From Neoechinorhynchus agilis (Eukaryota; Acanthocephala), in the NCBI GenBank assembly GCA_051530055.1, contig CM121341.1, positions 10,788,001-10,852,000 of the forward strand: a stretch of 64,000 nt of DNA, read 5' to 3'. The stretch's first letter is position 1. Every line of letters begins with the position of its first letter. The notes beneath the pieces were generated by a model. The model was not told where the DNA came from, ran no database searches, and saw nothing but the letters and a program-made list of their open reading frames with translations. Both the position numbers and the translations under genes were made by a program. This document shows positions 50,819-62,906 of this stretch, piece after piece.

Positions 50819-51620
50819 TCAATTTGTTTCGACATATCTTCGCACCGTACATAATTCTGAATCTCTTCCTGTTGCAGCTTTCGGAGAGTCCAGTGACAAT
50901 GTCAAGACCCCAGATATTTCATTTGGAGTCCATTCAGCTATATCGATGGTTAAAAGATCGTCTTCCTTGCCTGAACTGAACTGTGATAGTACATCTGCCA
51001 TAGTATTTTCCCTGCCTTTGATGTGGACCAGGTGATAATCATATTGGGACAAGACAGTCGCCCAACGAACTAATCTGTGATTTGTCGTCTTCTGCAAATT
51101 CCGTTTTTCTCCAAAAATATATTGCGATAGCTTCCACCGCTTCCTCCTGTTCCTCGCCCCAGTTCCAGCTCACTTCTTTTTTAACAGACTATATAGAGGA
51201 ACGCACTTGGATTGCAGGTTCGATATGAATCTTTCAACAAAATTGACCGCCCCTAGAAACGCTCGTAGCTCAGTTAAGTTGGTCGGACTGATCCCTCCTC
51301 ATCCGGTTTATCTGATTATCTTCGAGGATATGCCCCAGAAATTTGACTCTTGGTTGCATAAACGAACACTTATCGTTCCTAGCTTTCAAGCCACTATCTA
51401 ATAACCTTTTGAGCACTTCTTTAGGATTCTCGAGATGAGATCGTTCATTACTTCCCGTCACAATCGCATCATCCAAATAGACCAAAACGTTCGGAATTCC
51501 ATGCAGCAGGTTACTCATGTAACGTTGAAAAATAAGTGGGCGGACGACACTCCATAAGGTAGCACCCGATTCTCTTGTAGAGACTGTCGCCAATCGAATT
51601 CAGTTCACCGGCTACGGCCG
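50819..51620 (-). pseudogene. Gy-A reverse transcriptase and RNase H C-terminus, copy 2
   Basis: 51593-51270 has the catalytic VLVYLDDAIVTGS, then KCSFMQPRVKFLGHILEDNQ. A frameshift follows, and EVSWNWGEEQEEAVEAI marks the RT-RNase H connection at about 51170. At about 51100 it jumps through KTTNHRLVRWATVLSQYDYH into the RNase H C-terminus. The RNase H N-terminus is missing here and occurs downstream in the second element. Most of this stretch is deleted in copy 1. Confidence 0.75.
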
Positions 51621-51769
51621 CATCCGCGATGAACACATCGCTATATACTTTATATTATATTGTTATTTCTGGCTTGAATTGTTTGCAACCTATGGTATAT
51701 TTTTTGTCAGTTTTTTACTTCGTGCCTGCTTTTACACTTGTTGTAAAGCATCCACACGGAGCGGTCCTG

Positions 51770-52156
51770 TTAGCGATCGCGACATTCAATCATCGCTTGT
51801 GTGGAATTAACGCAGTCGTTCCTAAATCTCAACCGCTTAGCTACTGGTTCAAAATCTTCATTCCTGTTTTTTGTAGACTTGTGTAATATTAGTAGCAGTT
51901 TCTCAGCTCTCTCCTGTTCCCGTGGAAATTTCTTTGGTATTTCGATTTTGATAGCTCTGTCTAAGCATACCTTGTCACCCTTCTGCGACTGCCAAATGTT
52001 TGATCCGCCATACTTAGAGAATTTATCTTCCATCTCTGGGAACAACCTGAGGAGGATATGACCGAATAGTGTGATAACTGTGTAATTTGGATCCCCAGCG
52101 GGACCCTTGTTGAGGACCGTTCCTATGAGCTTAAAGGTCAAATCATTTCCGTGCAC
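51770..52156 (-). CDS. Unidentified ORF upstream of Gy-A pol, copy 2
   Basis: 128 codons in frame with copy 1, differing by two residues (E for G, F for S). Two copies with so few changes reflect recent duplication rather than constraint. Confidence 0.4.
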   Translation of the reverse strand: MHGNDLTFKLIGTVLNKGPAGDPNYTVITLFGHILLRLFPEMEDKFSKYGGSNIWQSQKGDKVCLDRAIKIEIPKKFPREQERAEKLLLILHKSTKNRNEDFEPVAKRLRFRNDCVNSTQAMIECRDR

Positions 52157-52865
52157 CTGCAGTGGAGCCGCCTTCCAATCCTACTCCAATCTATCCACAG
52201 AGGTTTGCTTACTATCTTGTAGATAACAAAGCTTGCTAGACAGAACTTTATCCAGCATTTCTATGAAGTCGGAAGTGCCGCTGACATATTTTTCCACATG
52301 TCGTGATCTCCTGACTACCTTGTTGAATTTTTTTTATTCATTTCAAGGAGCCACAAGGTATAAGCGTGAATGACTTGATTAAATTAGGTTGCTCCGATCA
52401 GGTCCGGTCTATGTTGATCCAGCGGTAAGTCTTGTCGGACCAATCGGGTGTATGCGCCCACGGGTAAGGAAGATTTGCGAGAGCTTTATGGAAGGTGTTA
52501 CGGAACACTAGGCGTTGGTCAGGAGGACGGCCGCGCTAGTAAAAAAACGAGGCCCGATATAGCCCAGGAATTCCAAATAGTACGTGAACATTTGATTGGA
52601 ATGCCTAACTGTTGGGATTTTGTAGCCTTGACGTTGGCGATTCTTATTATTTTTTTTAATTTTGCAAGATCATGAGTGGCCGAGAACTTTGAAGTAAAAG
52701 TGTAGCCCAGAATAGTCAGCTTAGTAGAGACTTTGCCGGTATTAATATCAAAAAGGGTATTGAAAGCCTCTAATAGCTCCAGTTTGTCCCTCCGTTACCT
52801 AGTTCTAGTTATGAACTGGGTCTTCCTAGGATTTAGTTCCGATCCCATCAAAGGAAGCGTGGAAT

Positions 52866-53351
52866 CTAGGAAAGATAGGAGATCGAGAAGGTGTTTTTTG
52901 CTCTAACGTAATTGATTTCCTTGATGACCGCTGTCAAATCATCGGCGTAAGTCGAGATATTCTGGCAAACCCTACAGTTCTGAATGATAAACTGGTTGGC
53001 GAGGCAAAATAAAATAGGCGACAGAGGGGATCCCTGTGGAACACCTTTGGTTGTATAATATATTTTATTCTCGGGATCATCCTGAAAGAAGAACGATTTG
53101 GACAGCAGTGTGTTAGAGATCCGAGCAATAATACTGTAAGGCGAGCTAAAAAACCTAAGAATATATATAATAAACTCGATATGGAGGTTGTCAAACGCCC
53201 GGGAAATATCAAACGAAATCAATAGATTAGTTGATAATTGATTGTTGTAAAAATGATTGGCTATCTCCCTGATTGCTGAGTGTAGCGATTTCCCTGGAAG
53301 GAAACCGTGGCAGCGTGAGTCAATGCAATTGTGCTCCATCGCAAAGTCCAA
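52866..53351 (-). pseudogene. LINE-A reverse transcriptase core, copy 4
   Basis: 161 codons with FDISRAFDN, GVPQGSPLSPILF and TYADDL, differing from copy 2 by two residues. Confidence 0.75.
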
Positions 53352-53810
53352 TAGATATCGGGCAAGGGCTCCCTCGTAAATCGAGACTAAGGAATTTTGT
53401 ATAGAAATCGGCCTAAAATCATCGGCAAATGTAATCTTTCGACTTTTATTTTTAACCTGGAAAATGCGTTTGGCAAGGTTAATCGACGACCACTGTTGTG
53501 GCGGTACTCATACCAGGGTTTTTGCTACACTGACAACGCTGTCCTCGGATAAAACGTTTGTGGCCTTAAAGGAAGCTGAATTAATATTTGATTGGCAGAA
53601 AGATTCACTCTACGGCGTTGGATGGGCAAGAATTCTGGATGTACTGGTGTGTTCGAAGAGCCAACAGAATGTTGCCTGCATAACTCCGACACCACTTTGG
53701 AGAGTCCAGCATCCTTAATCCAGGCGCCAGCCGCCCTCTTCCAGGGGACGAAACTTTTCTTGGCTGCAATTGGCCACCATTGGGAGCAGTAGGGAGCCAA
53801 GGTACTAATC

Positions 53811-54454
53811 CTACGGAAATCGCAAGCCAGCTGAAATCGAGTCCGGCATGAACGCGTAACTTGCTTCCGCTAGGTGATCGTTTATTTCGTAATGAGATAA
53901 TGATTGCCCGCCTTTTAGAAATATCATAGTAGCCAAATTAAAGAATTGAATATTATGCGCATCTAATTTGAATTTCCTCCTCAGTAGGGTGTTTTTAGAG
54001 AGGTTACATAGAACCGCATCATGCCCACAAATCTTGAAAAAAGAGCTTTGTGAGGAAACTACTGGCCTCAGATGCAAGCCTTTCTTTGCAATGCATAAAT
54101 CTAAGTATAAACTATCGCTGGCATGAGAGAAAGTTGGAAAAAGAGGGCAAATAAGCTCGTGGTGATCTGTGGTACGCGAGACCGCTCGAATCCACTTCCC
54201 AGAGGGGTCATTAAAATCCCCGAATAAAAGATCAGCCCCCGAGAGCAATAGCCCATTCAGTACTTCTTTGATATCTCTAAGGTGGATTTTCCTAGGTCGA
54301 ACATAGACATAGTTACTGATAATAACCGGATACTCATAATAACCGGAAAAAGATTGGTTCTGAAGATTGACAAAAGGCCCTGGGAAAGCAACTTAGATGG
54401 AGGAGTAATGAATGTGGAGAAATTCGAGCCGAGCTGAGCGATAGATTCGGGCAA
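53811..54454 (-). pseudogene. LINE-A endonuclease, copy 4
   Basis: Frames 54454-54257 and 54248-53811, with LLFGDFND, SLYLDL and CGHDAVL. Same missing Tyr segment as copy 2. Confidence 0.7.
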
Positions 54455-54573
54455 ATCGAACGAGCGATAGACGCATTTGGATTATTGAATGAAGATTATC
54501 TCGGGGCATTATGGGGCTGTATTGAGCAAACCAGATCGACCGCCTGCGTTCCACTGCACCAACCTTAGTTCTG

Positions 54574-55020
54574 TCATAAGACAGGTCTCCTCCTTTTGAT
54601 TAAGTCCGAGATACCCTCGGCGCAAATTTTTCCCTGCTCATCGATTATTTGTCGCACAAAGATATCGTCATCGTTCATGTCGACTACTTCGGTTAAACCA
54701 ACAGATTCGGACGATTGATCCAGAGGTCTTTTGACAACTGAAGGTGTACCTTCGATCGATGCTTGATTCATTCGATTAAAGCTCTGTTGAATGGTTGAGC
54801 TGAGGAGACTCAAATGCTTCAGAATGCGTGTTTCCAAATTGCGGGTGGTAGTTGCGATTCTCCGATCAACCATCTTCAGTAGATTCACCGAGAAATCATT
54901 CAGAATCCAGTCGAGGTTTGGAGAACTATGGCCGATCGTTGTGTCTGAGTGATTGGTCGGAGGATGAATGACAGAACTTGAAGGTTACCTCAATGGCCAA
55001 TTAGTGGATATGGATTTCTA
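54574..55020 (-). pseudogene. LINE-A ORF1, copy 4
   Basis: Internal frame of 104 codons open from 54888; the normal start region is shifted by an indel near 54985. Substitutions relative to copy 2 (for example VVKRPLDQSS for VAKRPMDQSS). Confidence 0.55.
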
Positions 55021-55913
55021 GAAGAGCTTTTAAACTTAGACTCTGCTCTCATGATACCAAAAAGATTTGGAACTCTTGGGCAATCTCGGGCCTAGTTTTT
55101 TACTCTAGAAGAAGACCCCCGAATAACGATTAAAGTACATTATCACTTTCCTAGAGGCTCTGGGCAAACTCCCTTACTCCTGGAAACAAGCGCTTAAATG
55201 GATAGCGATGATATAACTTTATTACTATCGAATTATAATTATTCCTACACATAAATTATGTCGGTTAATCATCCAATGTTTTCCTTCAAATAAATCTTAT
55301 GTATGCATCAGGAGCAGAGCCTCGTGTTAGGATAATTCATTAGTTCGTTCACACAGCACCGAAACTTGGAGTTGAAGATTGGCAATCTCTTTTTCCACAT
55401 TTGAGTCAAAAATAGAGCTTCCTAGAAGATGTAACAGGTGCAGAGTGATCTCGCAGGATTCAGTTCAATGTCAATTTTTGTGACTAAGTAATCAAGCTAT
55501 TGCAATTATAAATTTTATTAGCAACGTTAGACGTCTAAAATCCAATTCGTTAGGACGCAACGTAGTGACCAAAGTTTAAGTTTTGATGAAATCCGATTTA
55601 AATCGGTAATAGAATTTGCTAGTTAGAAATCTCGTAGACTACTGGGATTTGGAATTAACTTTATTTCTCGTGAAAAATACTGAAGCCAATCCCATGCACA
55701 TATCTTTTGCCTTTTTAATTAAAACAGCGCTTTAGAAAGGCCAACTAATTCTCTGGGTTCACTCGAATACGGACATTTGCTGATAAATACCGTAATTTGC
55801 CGGAAAACAAATCGAGTTGTTTACAAAACATTTCAATGTTACGCTCTAATTATTTATTTATGTTCCGCCTATTTTCCCGGTTGATGGGTTCTTAGACTCA
55901 CAATCCCTCGCCG
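55021..55913 (+). repeat. Arm L copy 6
   Basis: Complete arm, with the LINE-A-like RT tail (55030-55205) and the short minus-strand ORF (about 55325-55450). Confidence 0.8.
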
Positions 55914-56338
55914 ATGCACTTTTGTAATCCTTGTTTGGTGCTATATCCGCCTTCAATGACAAACGTTACGATGCCGGAGGTCCTTACTCATCCGAGACCA
56001 TACTTCCATCCTTGTGATCAACAATATTCATTTCAAGCGATGCCACAATTTAATTACAAAATCCAAGCGAATCAACAAAACAATTTTTAGCCAAGAGTCT
56101 TCAATGGATTCGTGAATTCCAGTCTCATTGGACTTTGTTTGCAGTTTTATAAGGGTATATTCGTCGATCTTTTGAAAAAGGAGGAACTTTGCATGCATTA
56201 TCTCCTTGAAGTTGCTCACAATTCTAGAATACTCGGTACGGCGGAAGGTAATAAAAATGTCGACATTATTACAAAATATGTTAACGACTACTGCGATCGG
56301 AGCGCAAATCGCTTCAATGAAAATAATGACGAGAAACC
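55914..56338 (+). pseudogene. orfX copy 6, two stops
   Basis: ATG at 55914. TAG at 56088-56090 replaces the GAG or GCG codon of the other copies. The frame is open again to about codon 142, where the RTE remnant begins; a TGA at 56442 lies in the antisense RTE part. Confidence 0.5.
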
Positions 56339-56700
56339 GTTGGAGTTCTTTGGATTTGCCAATCCACCAATCGTTTTGAATTTGGCGAATGCGCTTTTAC
56401 GCGAGTGCTTTCGCTTTTCGGAACTCCATTTGTTTGATGGTTGAGCGGCGATCGTTTTCTAAGGCCGTTTTCGTTTTCTTCTCCGATCTATGAAACGTTT
56501 AATTTCTGCGTCATTCTCATCGAACCAATCCGGCTATTTTCGCCTTATGCTGAGATGGCCGTAAGGTGGGTAAGTGGTACTGATGAACAGGAGGATTGAA
56601 GTGGTATGTTCACGAACATTAGTCTCTCGTTGCTGCCGATCGGACACAAGCAATACTCATCCACCATTTTCGTCTACTCCATATTCCCTTGTCTAATACC
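56339..56700 (-). pseudogene. RTE linker remnant, fourth copy
   Basis: Duplicate of 7980-8328 between orfX copy 6 and the LINE-B copy 4 3' end. Confidence 0.65.
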
Positions 56701-56971
56701 GTTCCCTGTGTTACCCCCACTCCTGATTCAATAAATTGCTGATCTCTGAGCCTCGACATCAGGAAGGAAGTAACCAAATTGACATAACAAAAGAATTATT
56801 CCCCGCGGGATAATTTGGCATACTCAGAAGCCTTTTTAGACACGACTCCCCTCCCTGTAGCAGCCCAATAACAAAAAATATTGGGGGAGTACGTGTATGA
56901 TTACGGATAAAATAAGTACATCTTATAAAATAACAAAAGGCTAAGTAACAAATGGCTCTCACAATATAAAT

Positions 56972-58395
56972 TCAGAGTCCGTTCTCCTTTTTCCAAGAAT
57001 CCACTTTCTCCCTGTCTCGTCTTTTCAGCCGCCTCACAATCTCGTTGAACGCATGTTCATCATTTATAGAACATCTTTTCCAGTTCTCGTGTGGGTAATT
57101 CAAAATCTTTGTTATAAAAATACGCCATAAAAACGATTCCACCAATTCTCTTATTGAAATTTCCAAATTTTTCAAAACTTTCCATACTCGTTGTATAAGC
57201 CAGACGCCAAAATCAATCCGCACCTCGGGCGGCCTTCCTCTCCCAAAAAAACAGAATGAGCAAGCCAGAGTCGTCTTCATAATTTCCACAGGATGACATA
57301 TCATCACAGCCAACCACCTGATCCTCCTCGCAATTGCTGCAACTTTGAGAAATGTAGATCCTAGAGCCGAGTTCGAGACAACTCTGCTTCTAGTAGAAGG
57401 AACGTTTATCCCAAGCACTTTAGAACATCTTGAAACCTTCATCATTTGAGTGCGCGGATCCTCTAAAAATTTAGCATATAACTGCTTATGAGCCACATTG
57501 GAATCAGTCAAAGGGACAAGCGTTGTTTTTCTTCTATTAGTGCTTAAATTCGCATCCTCTAAGCACTTGTCAAGTTTATATAGTACCGAATCCACTATGC
57601 GACATAAAACTTCCTTCTTCTTATGAAAAATAAAAAAGAAAATATCATCTGCGTAGAATAAAATTCTCACTCTGGATAACTTCTTCAATTTCCTAATAAT
57701 ACCAATCATGCCAATTAAAAATAATGTCGGGACGATGGTGAACCCTGCGGAACCCCTAACTTAGAATAAAAAAGACTTTTCAACGGATCAACCTCTAAAA
57801 AATATGCCTTTGATTCCATTAAAAACTGAATACGACCACGAAGCTTCTTGGGGAGCTTCAAGTCTAAAAAAGTCTTATATATAAAATTCATGCTAATAGT
57901 GTAGAACGCCTTATTAACATCAACCTGTAATAAAACCTTATTAACCTTAAGCACCGATTTCTGTAAAATACATTACTCATTAATTAGTGTTCCCACTCCC
58001 TTTCCCGGTACAAAACCATGAAAACATTTCGGAATAAGATCCCTTCTACTTAGAATCCCCATTGATTCATCGTTTATTACTTTCTCTATAAGAAAAATGA
58101 TGGGGTTTTGAATCGATATAAACCTAATATCACTCGGAGATTTAATATTTCCTTTAACTTTAGGTATGATGAACTTCCTCACTATATTAATCTTGCATAA
58201 GTCCTCAAAAGTTACACGATTAGGCATACGCTTCAATATCTCGATCTTTACATCTTTACCAACTAAATCGAAAATCTTCGGTGATACCGACAAGTCGTTT
58301 ACTCCAGAAATTCTAGAAAAGGCTCTAGTCTCACTTATTATCAGTTTACCTCTCCTAATACTTTCAATAAATATTTCTTTGTAAAAACGAATCAT
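56972..58395 (-). pseudogene. LINE-B reverse transcriptase, copy 4
   Basis: Three frames: 58395-57973 (pre-RT and fingers: FEDLCKINIVRKFIIPKVKG, KCFHGFVPGKGVGTL), 57954-57715 (motif A VDVNKAFY, motif B GVPQGSPSS), 57709-56972 (ILFYADDIFFF, NRRKTT, KVLGINV, CFFGRGRPPE, C-terminus). Joined, the order equals LINE-C ORF2 residues of about 400-840. Only two breaks separate the three frames. Confidence 0.8.
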
Positions 58396-58701
58396 TCACC
58401 GACCCCACAAACCTTCATTACCCCCTGCCTCCTCTGCAATTCTTGCATTACGATAAAATGAACGCGCCGTTTTCGACGGTCTGTGCCGCCTTATGTGCGA
58501 AAAATTACTAAATTCCTCGAAGTTGCTACAGATATCATCTTATTTAAATTTTCCAATTTTACAGTCGAAAATTTGCAGATATCAGCCCGCAAGCAATTGT
58601 TAAAATTAACTAACCTGATCGAAACATTCCAAACGACTCTTGATTTAAGATCCATAATTCCCTACTCAAATATAATCAAATCGAGTCCCATCCTAAGTTG
58701 T

Positions 58702-59340
58702 TCAAGAAACTGCCCCAACACTCTCACCTGAATATTTAACTCTTTTTTTACATATAACGTCCAAAAAAGAATCTACAGATTTTGTAAAATTATGAAGCAA
58801 TGGGAAAGGAGTGAGGTGAAAAATGTATTCTTCGTCCCAATGTGAGAAACCACTCAACCCGTTGGAGTTTAAGTCACCCACAATAATGTCTGGATCCCAT
58901 GTCTTAAACCACTCCTCTCTGTTATTCTTAGACCATGTAAGTCTTCTTGGCGCAACATATAAATTAGCCATAATCCATCTACCACTAAGACGATATGAAT
59001 CACCCATACCCTTGATCGCTATTAATTGGACCGCAAAATACTCGTGCTTTACCTGAAATAAAAGCTCAGGTCTAAATCTCTTATGAACATAAGACTGTAG
59101 TCCACCTGAAAAACCAATATTATTATGGATTACTCCACCTCCACTGGGCATTAATGTAAATGATATCATATCGCCTCTAATAACAAGATTCATATTTCCC
59201 CTTTCTTGAAAGCAAATAACGTCCGCATCATCTAGTCGACCCGCTAAACAAATATTCTCTGACAAAACCAAGGCTATGGATACATTATAAGAAATTGAAA
59301 TAAAATTATTCGTCATACAAGTAAGTAAATTATCATTAAC
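58702..59340 (-). pseudogene. LINE-B endonuclease, copy 4
   Basis: LISYN-type start reads FISISYNVS, then VICFQERG (Glu kept, following Thr changed to Arg), MANLYVAP, IIVGDLNSN (catalytic Asp kept) and DSFLDVI. A frameshift at about 58745 precedes the rest, which is in the frame at 58483-58731 of the opposite reading. Confidence 0.75.
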
Positions 59341-59359
59341 ATTAAACATTTTAAAATAT

Positions 59360-60325
59360 TTAGCGACAACGACTTTTATGCCGACCATTAACATGCCTAC
59401 CCATCTTTCTAATCGGGCCATGCGATGACAACCCATCCTCCTTATTATCAGGTTCATCCTCTTTTTCACCTGATGCACACCTCTTACCCATCATCAATTT
59501 CTCCTGAACCTGTTTAATTACCTCATCCACCTCCTTACTATTTTCCGTCTTCTTGACCAAAGCAACCATATTTAATAAATCACAAATTATTTTATCCTTC
59601 TCCTCGAGTTTTTTATTTAAATTATCCACCCTCTCTTTAAGTATTTCTAACTCCTCCTTAACCTCATCTTCTACCTGAAAACTATTTCTCCTAACCTTAT
59701 CCTCTCCTTGAGGACCATTTTCCCCCATATTACTACCATCCACCTTTTCCACCTTCCGTTTAAACCAACTATTATAATCACCTGGCTTCGCCATTTTCCA
59801 GTAACTAACCGTTGCCGTACATGTACGCCTATATGCCTCATGATTTCCTAAACAACTTGCACATTTAACTGAACCCAAAGTACTGCAATTAATTGTGTTG
59901 TGAGGGCCACCACATCTCATACATTTAGCCTGACTGGCACATTGGAAACTTGTATGCCCCCATTTGCAGCAATTTGTGCATTGAGTTAAAACGTAATCAT
60001 AAATCGACTCCGACTGGCGGGATACGAAATTAATCCAATATGCCATAGAACCAAAATATCTTTCCTGGACCTTGTCTACCTCATCCTGCGAGCCCGATAC
60101 AAGTAAGGAATAAGGCTCCGAAGAAGGACTCCTTTTCAAATATTTAATTGGCACAATACCAAAAGTGTTTTGGAATAATATAAACTCATCTTTCGACATA
60201 TTCGGCGGAGGGTTTAGCACTAAAACTGACACTTTCCTTGATATATTTTTATACCTAATATTTTTACTACGAAGAAGCTCCTCAAATAGTTTCATTCCTT
60301 CAACTTCCAAGAAAATCATTAGCAC
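59360..60325 (-). CDS. LINE-B ORF1, copy 4
   Basis: 321 codons: globular domain, three CCHC knuckles, coiled coil and basic tail, almost identical to copy 2. The 5' part (60645-60330) is in another frame after the one-base loss. Confidence 0.75.
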   Translation of the reverse strand: MLMIFLEVEGMKLFEELLRSKNIRYKNISRKVSVLVLNPPPNMSKDEFILFQNTFGIVPIKYLKRSPSSEPYSLLVSGSQDEVDKVQERYFGSMAYWINFVSRQSESIYDYVLTQCTNCCKWGHTSFQCASQAKCMRCGGPHNTINCSTLGSVKCASCLGNHEAYRRTCTATVSYWKMAKPGDYNSWFKRKVEKVDGSNMGENGPQGEDKVRRNSFQVEDEVKEELEILKERVDNLNKKLEEKDKIICDLLNMVALVKKTENSKEVDEVIKQVQEKLMMGKRCASGEKEDEPDNKEDGLSSHGPIRKMGRHVNGRHKSRCR

Positions 60326-60651
60326 CGCCCACTTGGTCCTAAAACATTTTTTAATCGGATATCATCTGTCACCACTAAAGTTATTAGGTTTTAAACCTTC
60401 CGAAAAATATATCTTCGTTAAATCACTTGCCCTTAAATCTCCTAAATCCTCTTTATTAATTTTTAACACAAAATCATCTCTCCTTCTCGGCAACCGAAAA
60501 ACACCTCTAAACACTGAATCAGAACATTCACCGTGATGGGGATCGACAGCCCACTACTCTCCAAAACAACCTCCTTCATGACGCTATCCTTCAACATAAC
60601 CTCCAAATCACCTTCCCCATCGCTAACCTTATAATCCACATCCATCTTTCC

Positions 60652-60890
60652 CCCTCCATAGTCATCCGGAGGTCATGGATCAATGGAATCTTGATTATTT
60701 TGATCATTTTGATCATTGTTCGGAGCACAACTTTTTTGACAAAAAAATTACGCGAAATATATGAGGCTGATGGTTGATTCGATTTACCATCGTACCGAAT
60801 ACGAACGGAAGCGTCGCAATGCACGTGAGTAATATTTTATTATTATTATTATTAATACAGGCATACTGTTAGTTTATGAGTTATTTTCTT
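60652..60890 (-). other. LINE-B upstream segment with (AAT)n stretch
   Basis: Matches 44584-44820. Contains the empty LINE-C target (60886-60896) and an AT triplet repeat at about 60836-60853. No gene visible. Confidence 0.6.
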
Positions 60891-62280
60891 TATATTGAGT
60901 TGATTCTAATAATCAATGTAAAAAGAAATATTTTGAAATCATTGGAAACGTCGTTTCCGATTAATGGTCTGCATTGCGGGTGAATCTTCTCTCCACAAAA
61001 ACGACAGCTATTGCGTGAGTAGTGCAACACCGACAGTGTTTCGTGCCCTGGATCAGAGAAGTGAGACTCGATCTCCTTTTCAGTTTTTGCCACTGCTACC
61101 GGGGTCTCGGATGATATCGGAGTCTCCATTAACTGATAACGTTTTTATTGCCGAAAACCAAAAACCAACACGCGTATCACGCACACCAATGGACACTCAC
61201 ACGCACCACACACGCACGTCACCGATCGATTACTACCATCACATTTCTCCCTTTCTCAAGTACGAATCGTATGGTAGAACAGGTCGACGCCTGGTCCATG
61301 TACTTCGACGTGGTGGGACCGATTCATCTTCAATGTGTTCCACTGGACTGTCTGGTAGTGTGACTTCTGATTCGAATCCAGGTCTATGTGTGTCACTTTT
61401 TCGTTCTCCTCTGCCGAACTGGATTCCTTTTCTCTTATGAAATCCGTATTGCACCGTCGCTCCCGGCCATTATCGTCCTGCACGCCATACGACACTGGAC
61501 CGTTTATCGCGACTAATTTTCCCGACCCCCACGGGCTTGCTTTATCCTCTTTGAACTGAATCGGTTGGTCCTCGTCGAACGTGCTCATCTTCTTTTCTGA
61601 TCCCTTCCGATCACGCGCTGCTGCCAATCGTGGCTCTACCCTTGATTCGGTGTTGGGCTTAAGCATCATTGTGGCAGGTGCTATTCCGGTTGTAGCATGA
61701 GGCGTATTCCGGCAAGCCATCAGGAAAGCATTTATACTCTCCTTCGACATTCCTTCCCCCAATTTGCGCGTCCGTCGTTTCAATGTCGCTTGGCAAGGCC
61801 GTAAGTTCTAGGATGGTAGGGGCTCGCACGAATGTGTCTTATCTGACGCTCTTGACAAAACTTTCTGAAATCCTCTGACACAAATTGGGGTCCATTGTCC
61901 GACACTATGGACCGAGGCACTCTGAATCTGCTAAAACAACTTCATAGACATTCGATCACTCTTTTGGAAGTGCTGTTATTCCCTAATGTCCACACCTGCG
62001 GCCATTTGATGCAAGCGTCTACTAGTACAAGGTATACTATACCGTTGACGGGGCCAGCGAGGTCCACGTGTACACGCTTCCATGGATTCGTTTTCCAATT
62101 CCGACTTAATAGTAGCGTTTCGGCCTTATTCGGTCGATTCGCTTGACACATCGAACATGTTCCTATCTTGCTTTTGATAGCATCCTCCATTTTCGGCCAA
62201 TATTCATAATATCGACGAAGTGCTATCATCGCCTCCCGTCCAGGATGCCCGCTGTGCAATCTGTCGATGACAGTTATTCT
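60890..62280 (-). mobile_element. Gy-B Ty3/Gypsy fragment, copy 2
   Basis: Reading the minus strand: integrase zinc domain (LHSGHPGREAMIALRRYYEY, CSMCQ) at 62259-62150, core with VHVDLAGPVNGIVYLVLVDA, the SDNG region at about 61900, C-terminal domain (61783-61256), polypurine tract and LTR-like DNA at about 61253-61144. It extends further upstream than copy 1. Eleven codons after TMML are deleted compared with copy 1 (GRRLNTIFDNI). Confidence 0.8.
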
Positions 62281-62515
62281 TAGTAGTCGTGATATGGTTA
62301 CATGTAAAGCGAACGAAAACGCACCGAGCCGTCTGGAAGTCGTGTTGTTTAAACATACTAGAAGAATTGTTCAAATGAGAAGTATTAAATATGCATTGAG
62401 AGCAATTGATGCACTGAGTAAAAACGACAAACGAGTTTTAAAGCGAAAGCTTAAACTGTTTAGAACAATAAGGAAATCAAAAAAGATCCGATATTATAAA
62501 CGAGACAAAAAGTGA
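62281..62515 (+). other. Unidentified basic ORF
   Basis: The open frame ending at 62515 is extremely Lys/Arg-rich: SIKYALRAIDALSKNDKRVL, KRKLKLFRTIRKSKKIRYYK. It lies in the DNA that LINE-B interrupts in copies 1 and 2 and converges on orfX copy 7. I recognise no family. The 3' part of this DNA (from about 62480) is also present next to orfX copies 1, 4 and 5. Confidence 0.3.
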
Positions 62516-62906
62516 TCGATTAGTCGTAAGTGTCATTAAAGTCGATATAGTTCTCTTAAAAACAACGAAAAGTGTTGCACTTTTTAACTTTGACGATGAT
62601 AAATTAGCGAGCCCGATTCGCCTAGTCATCGGCACAACAGTCATGAACAAGAAATTGGCGGATGATATATTAACCTTTGATTTTTGTATGTGTCATTTTT
62701 CCTAGTTAACGCTTACCGATTTCAATTTTTATCTTACTTGATGAGCCGAGATACTCATGTGCAATGCTTACTTGATTCAAGGATCCGAGAGTCGTCCGCG
62801 AAATAAATGTTTCAACATGGTACCGCCATACATACTCAAATTGCGACTATGCTTTATTTTAGAAAAAATTATGAAACTATCACGCCTATCGATTACTGTA
62901 TTACGT
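62516..62906 (-). repeat. orfX 3' flank (type b), copy at 62.7 kb
   Basis: Same flank as at 3225-3690, here not interrupted by LINE-B. It holds the second sense frame and the antisense frame noted for copy 1. Confidence 0.5.

Larger units (their letters stand above)
49401..52325 (-). mobile_element. Gy-A: chimeric Ty3/Gypsy fragment, copy 2
   Basis: Mirror of 12.36-14.70 kb with extra sequence. Order on the minus strand: unidentified ORF (52156-51770), RT (about 51620-51200), RNase H C-terminus (51097-50819), integrase 1 (50743-50170), RNase H N-terminus of a second element (50163-49980), integrase 2 (49980-49400). Confidence 0.8.
52329..55020 (-). mobile_element. LINE-A copy 4
   Basis: Mirror of LINE-A copy 2 with the same A-run end (52329-52345), the same endonuclease deletion and frameshifts. 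Confidence 0.8.
56740..60651 (-). mobile_element. LINE-B copy 4 (most complete, no SINE)
   Basis: Has the whole element from the ORF1 start to the 3' UTR. Lesions: a one-base loss after SSGLS near 60540, frameshifts in the endonuclease end, a stop after the GTLIN block and the frameshift after GSPSS. It lacks the SINE; the insertion site is intact at about 58150-58170. Confidence 0.88.
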
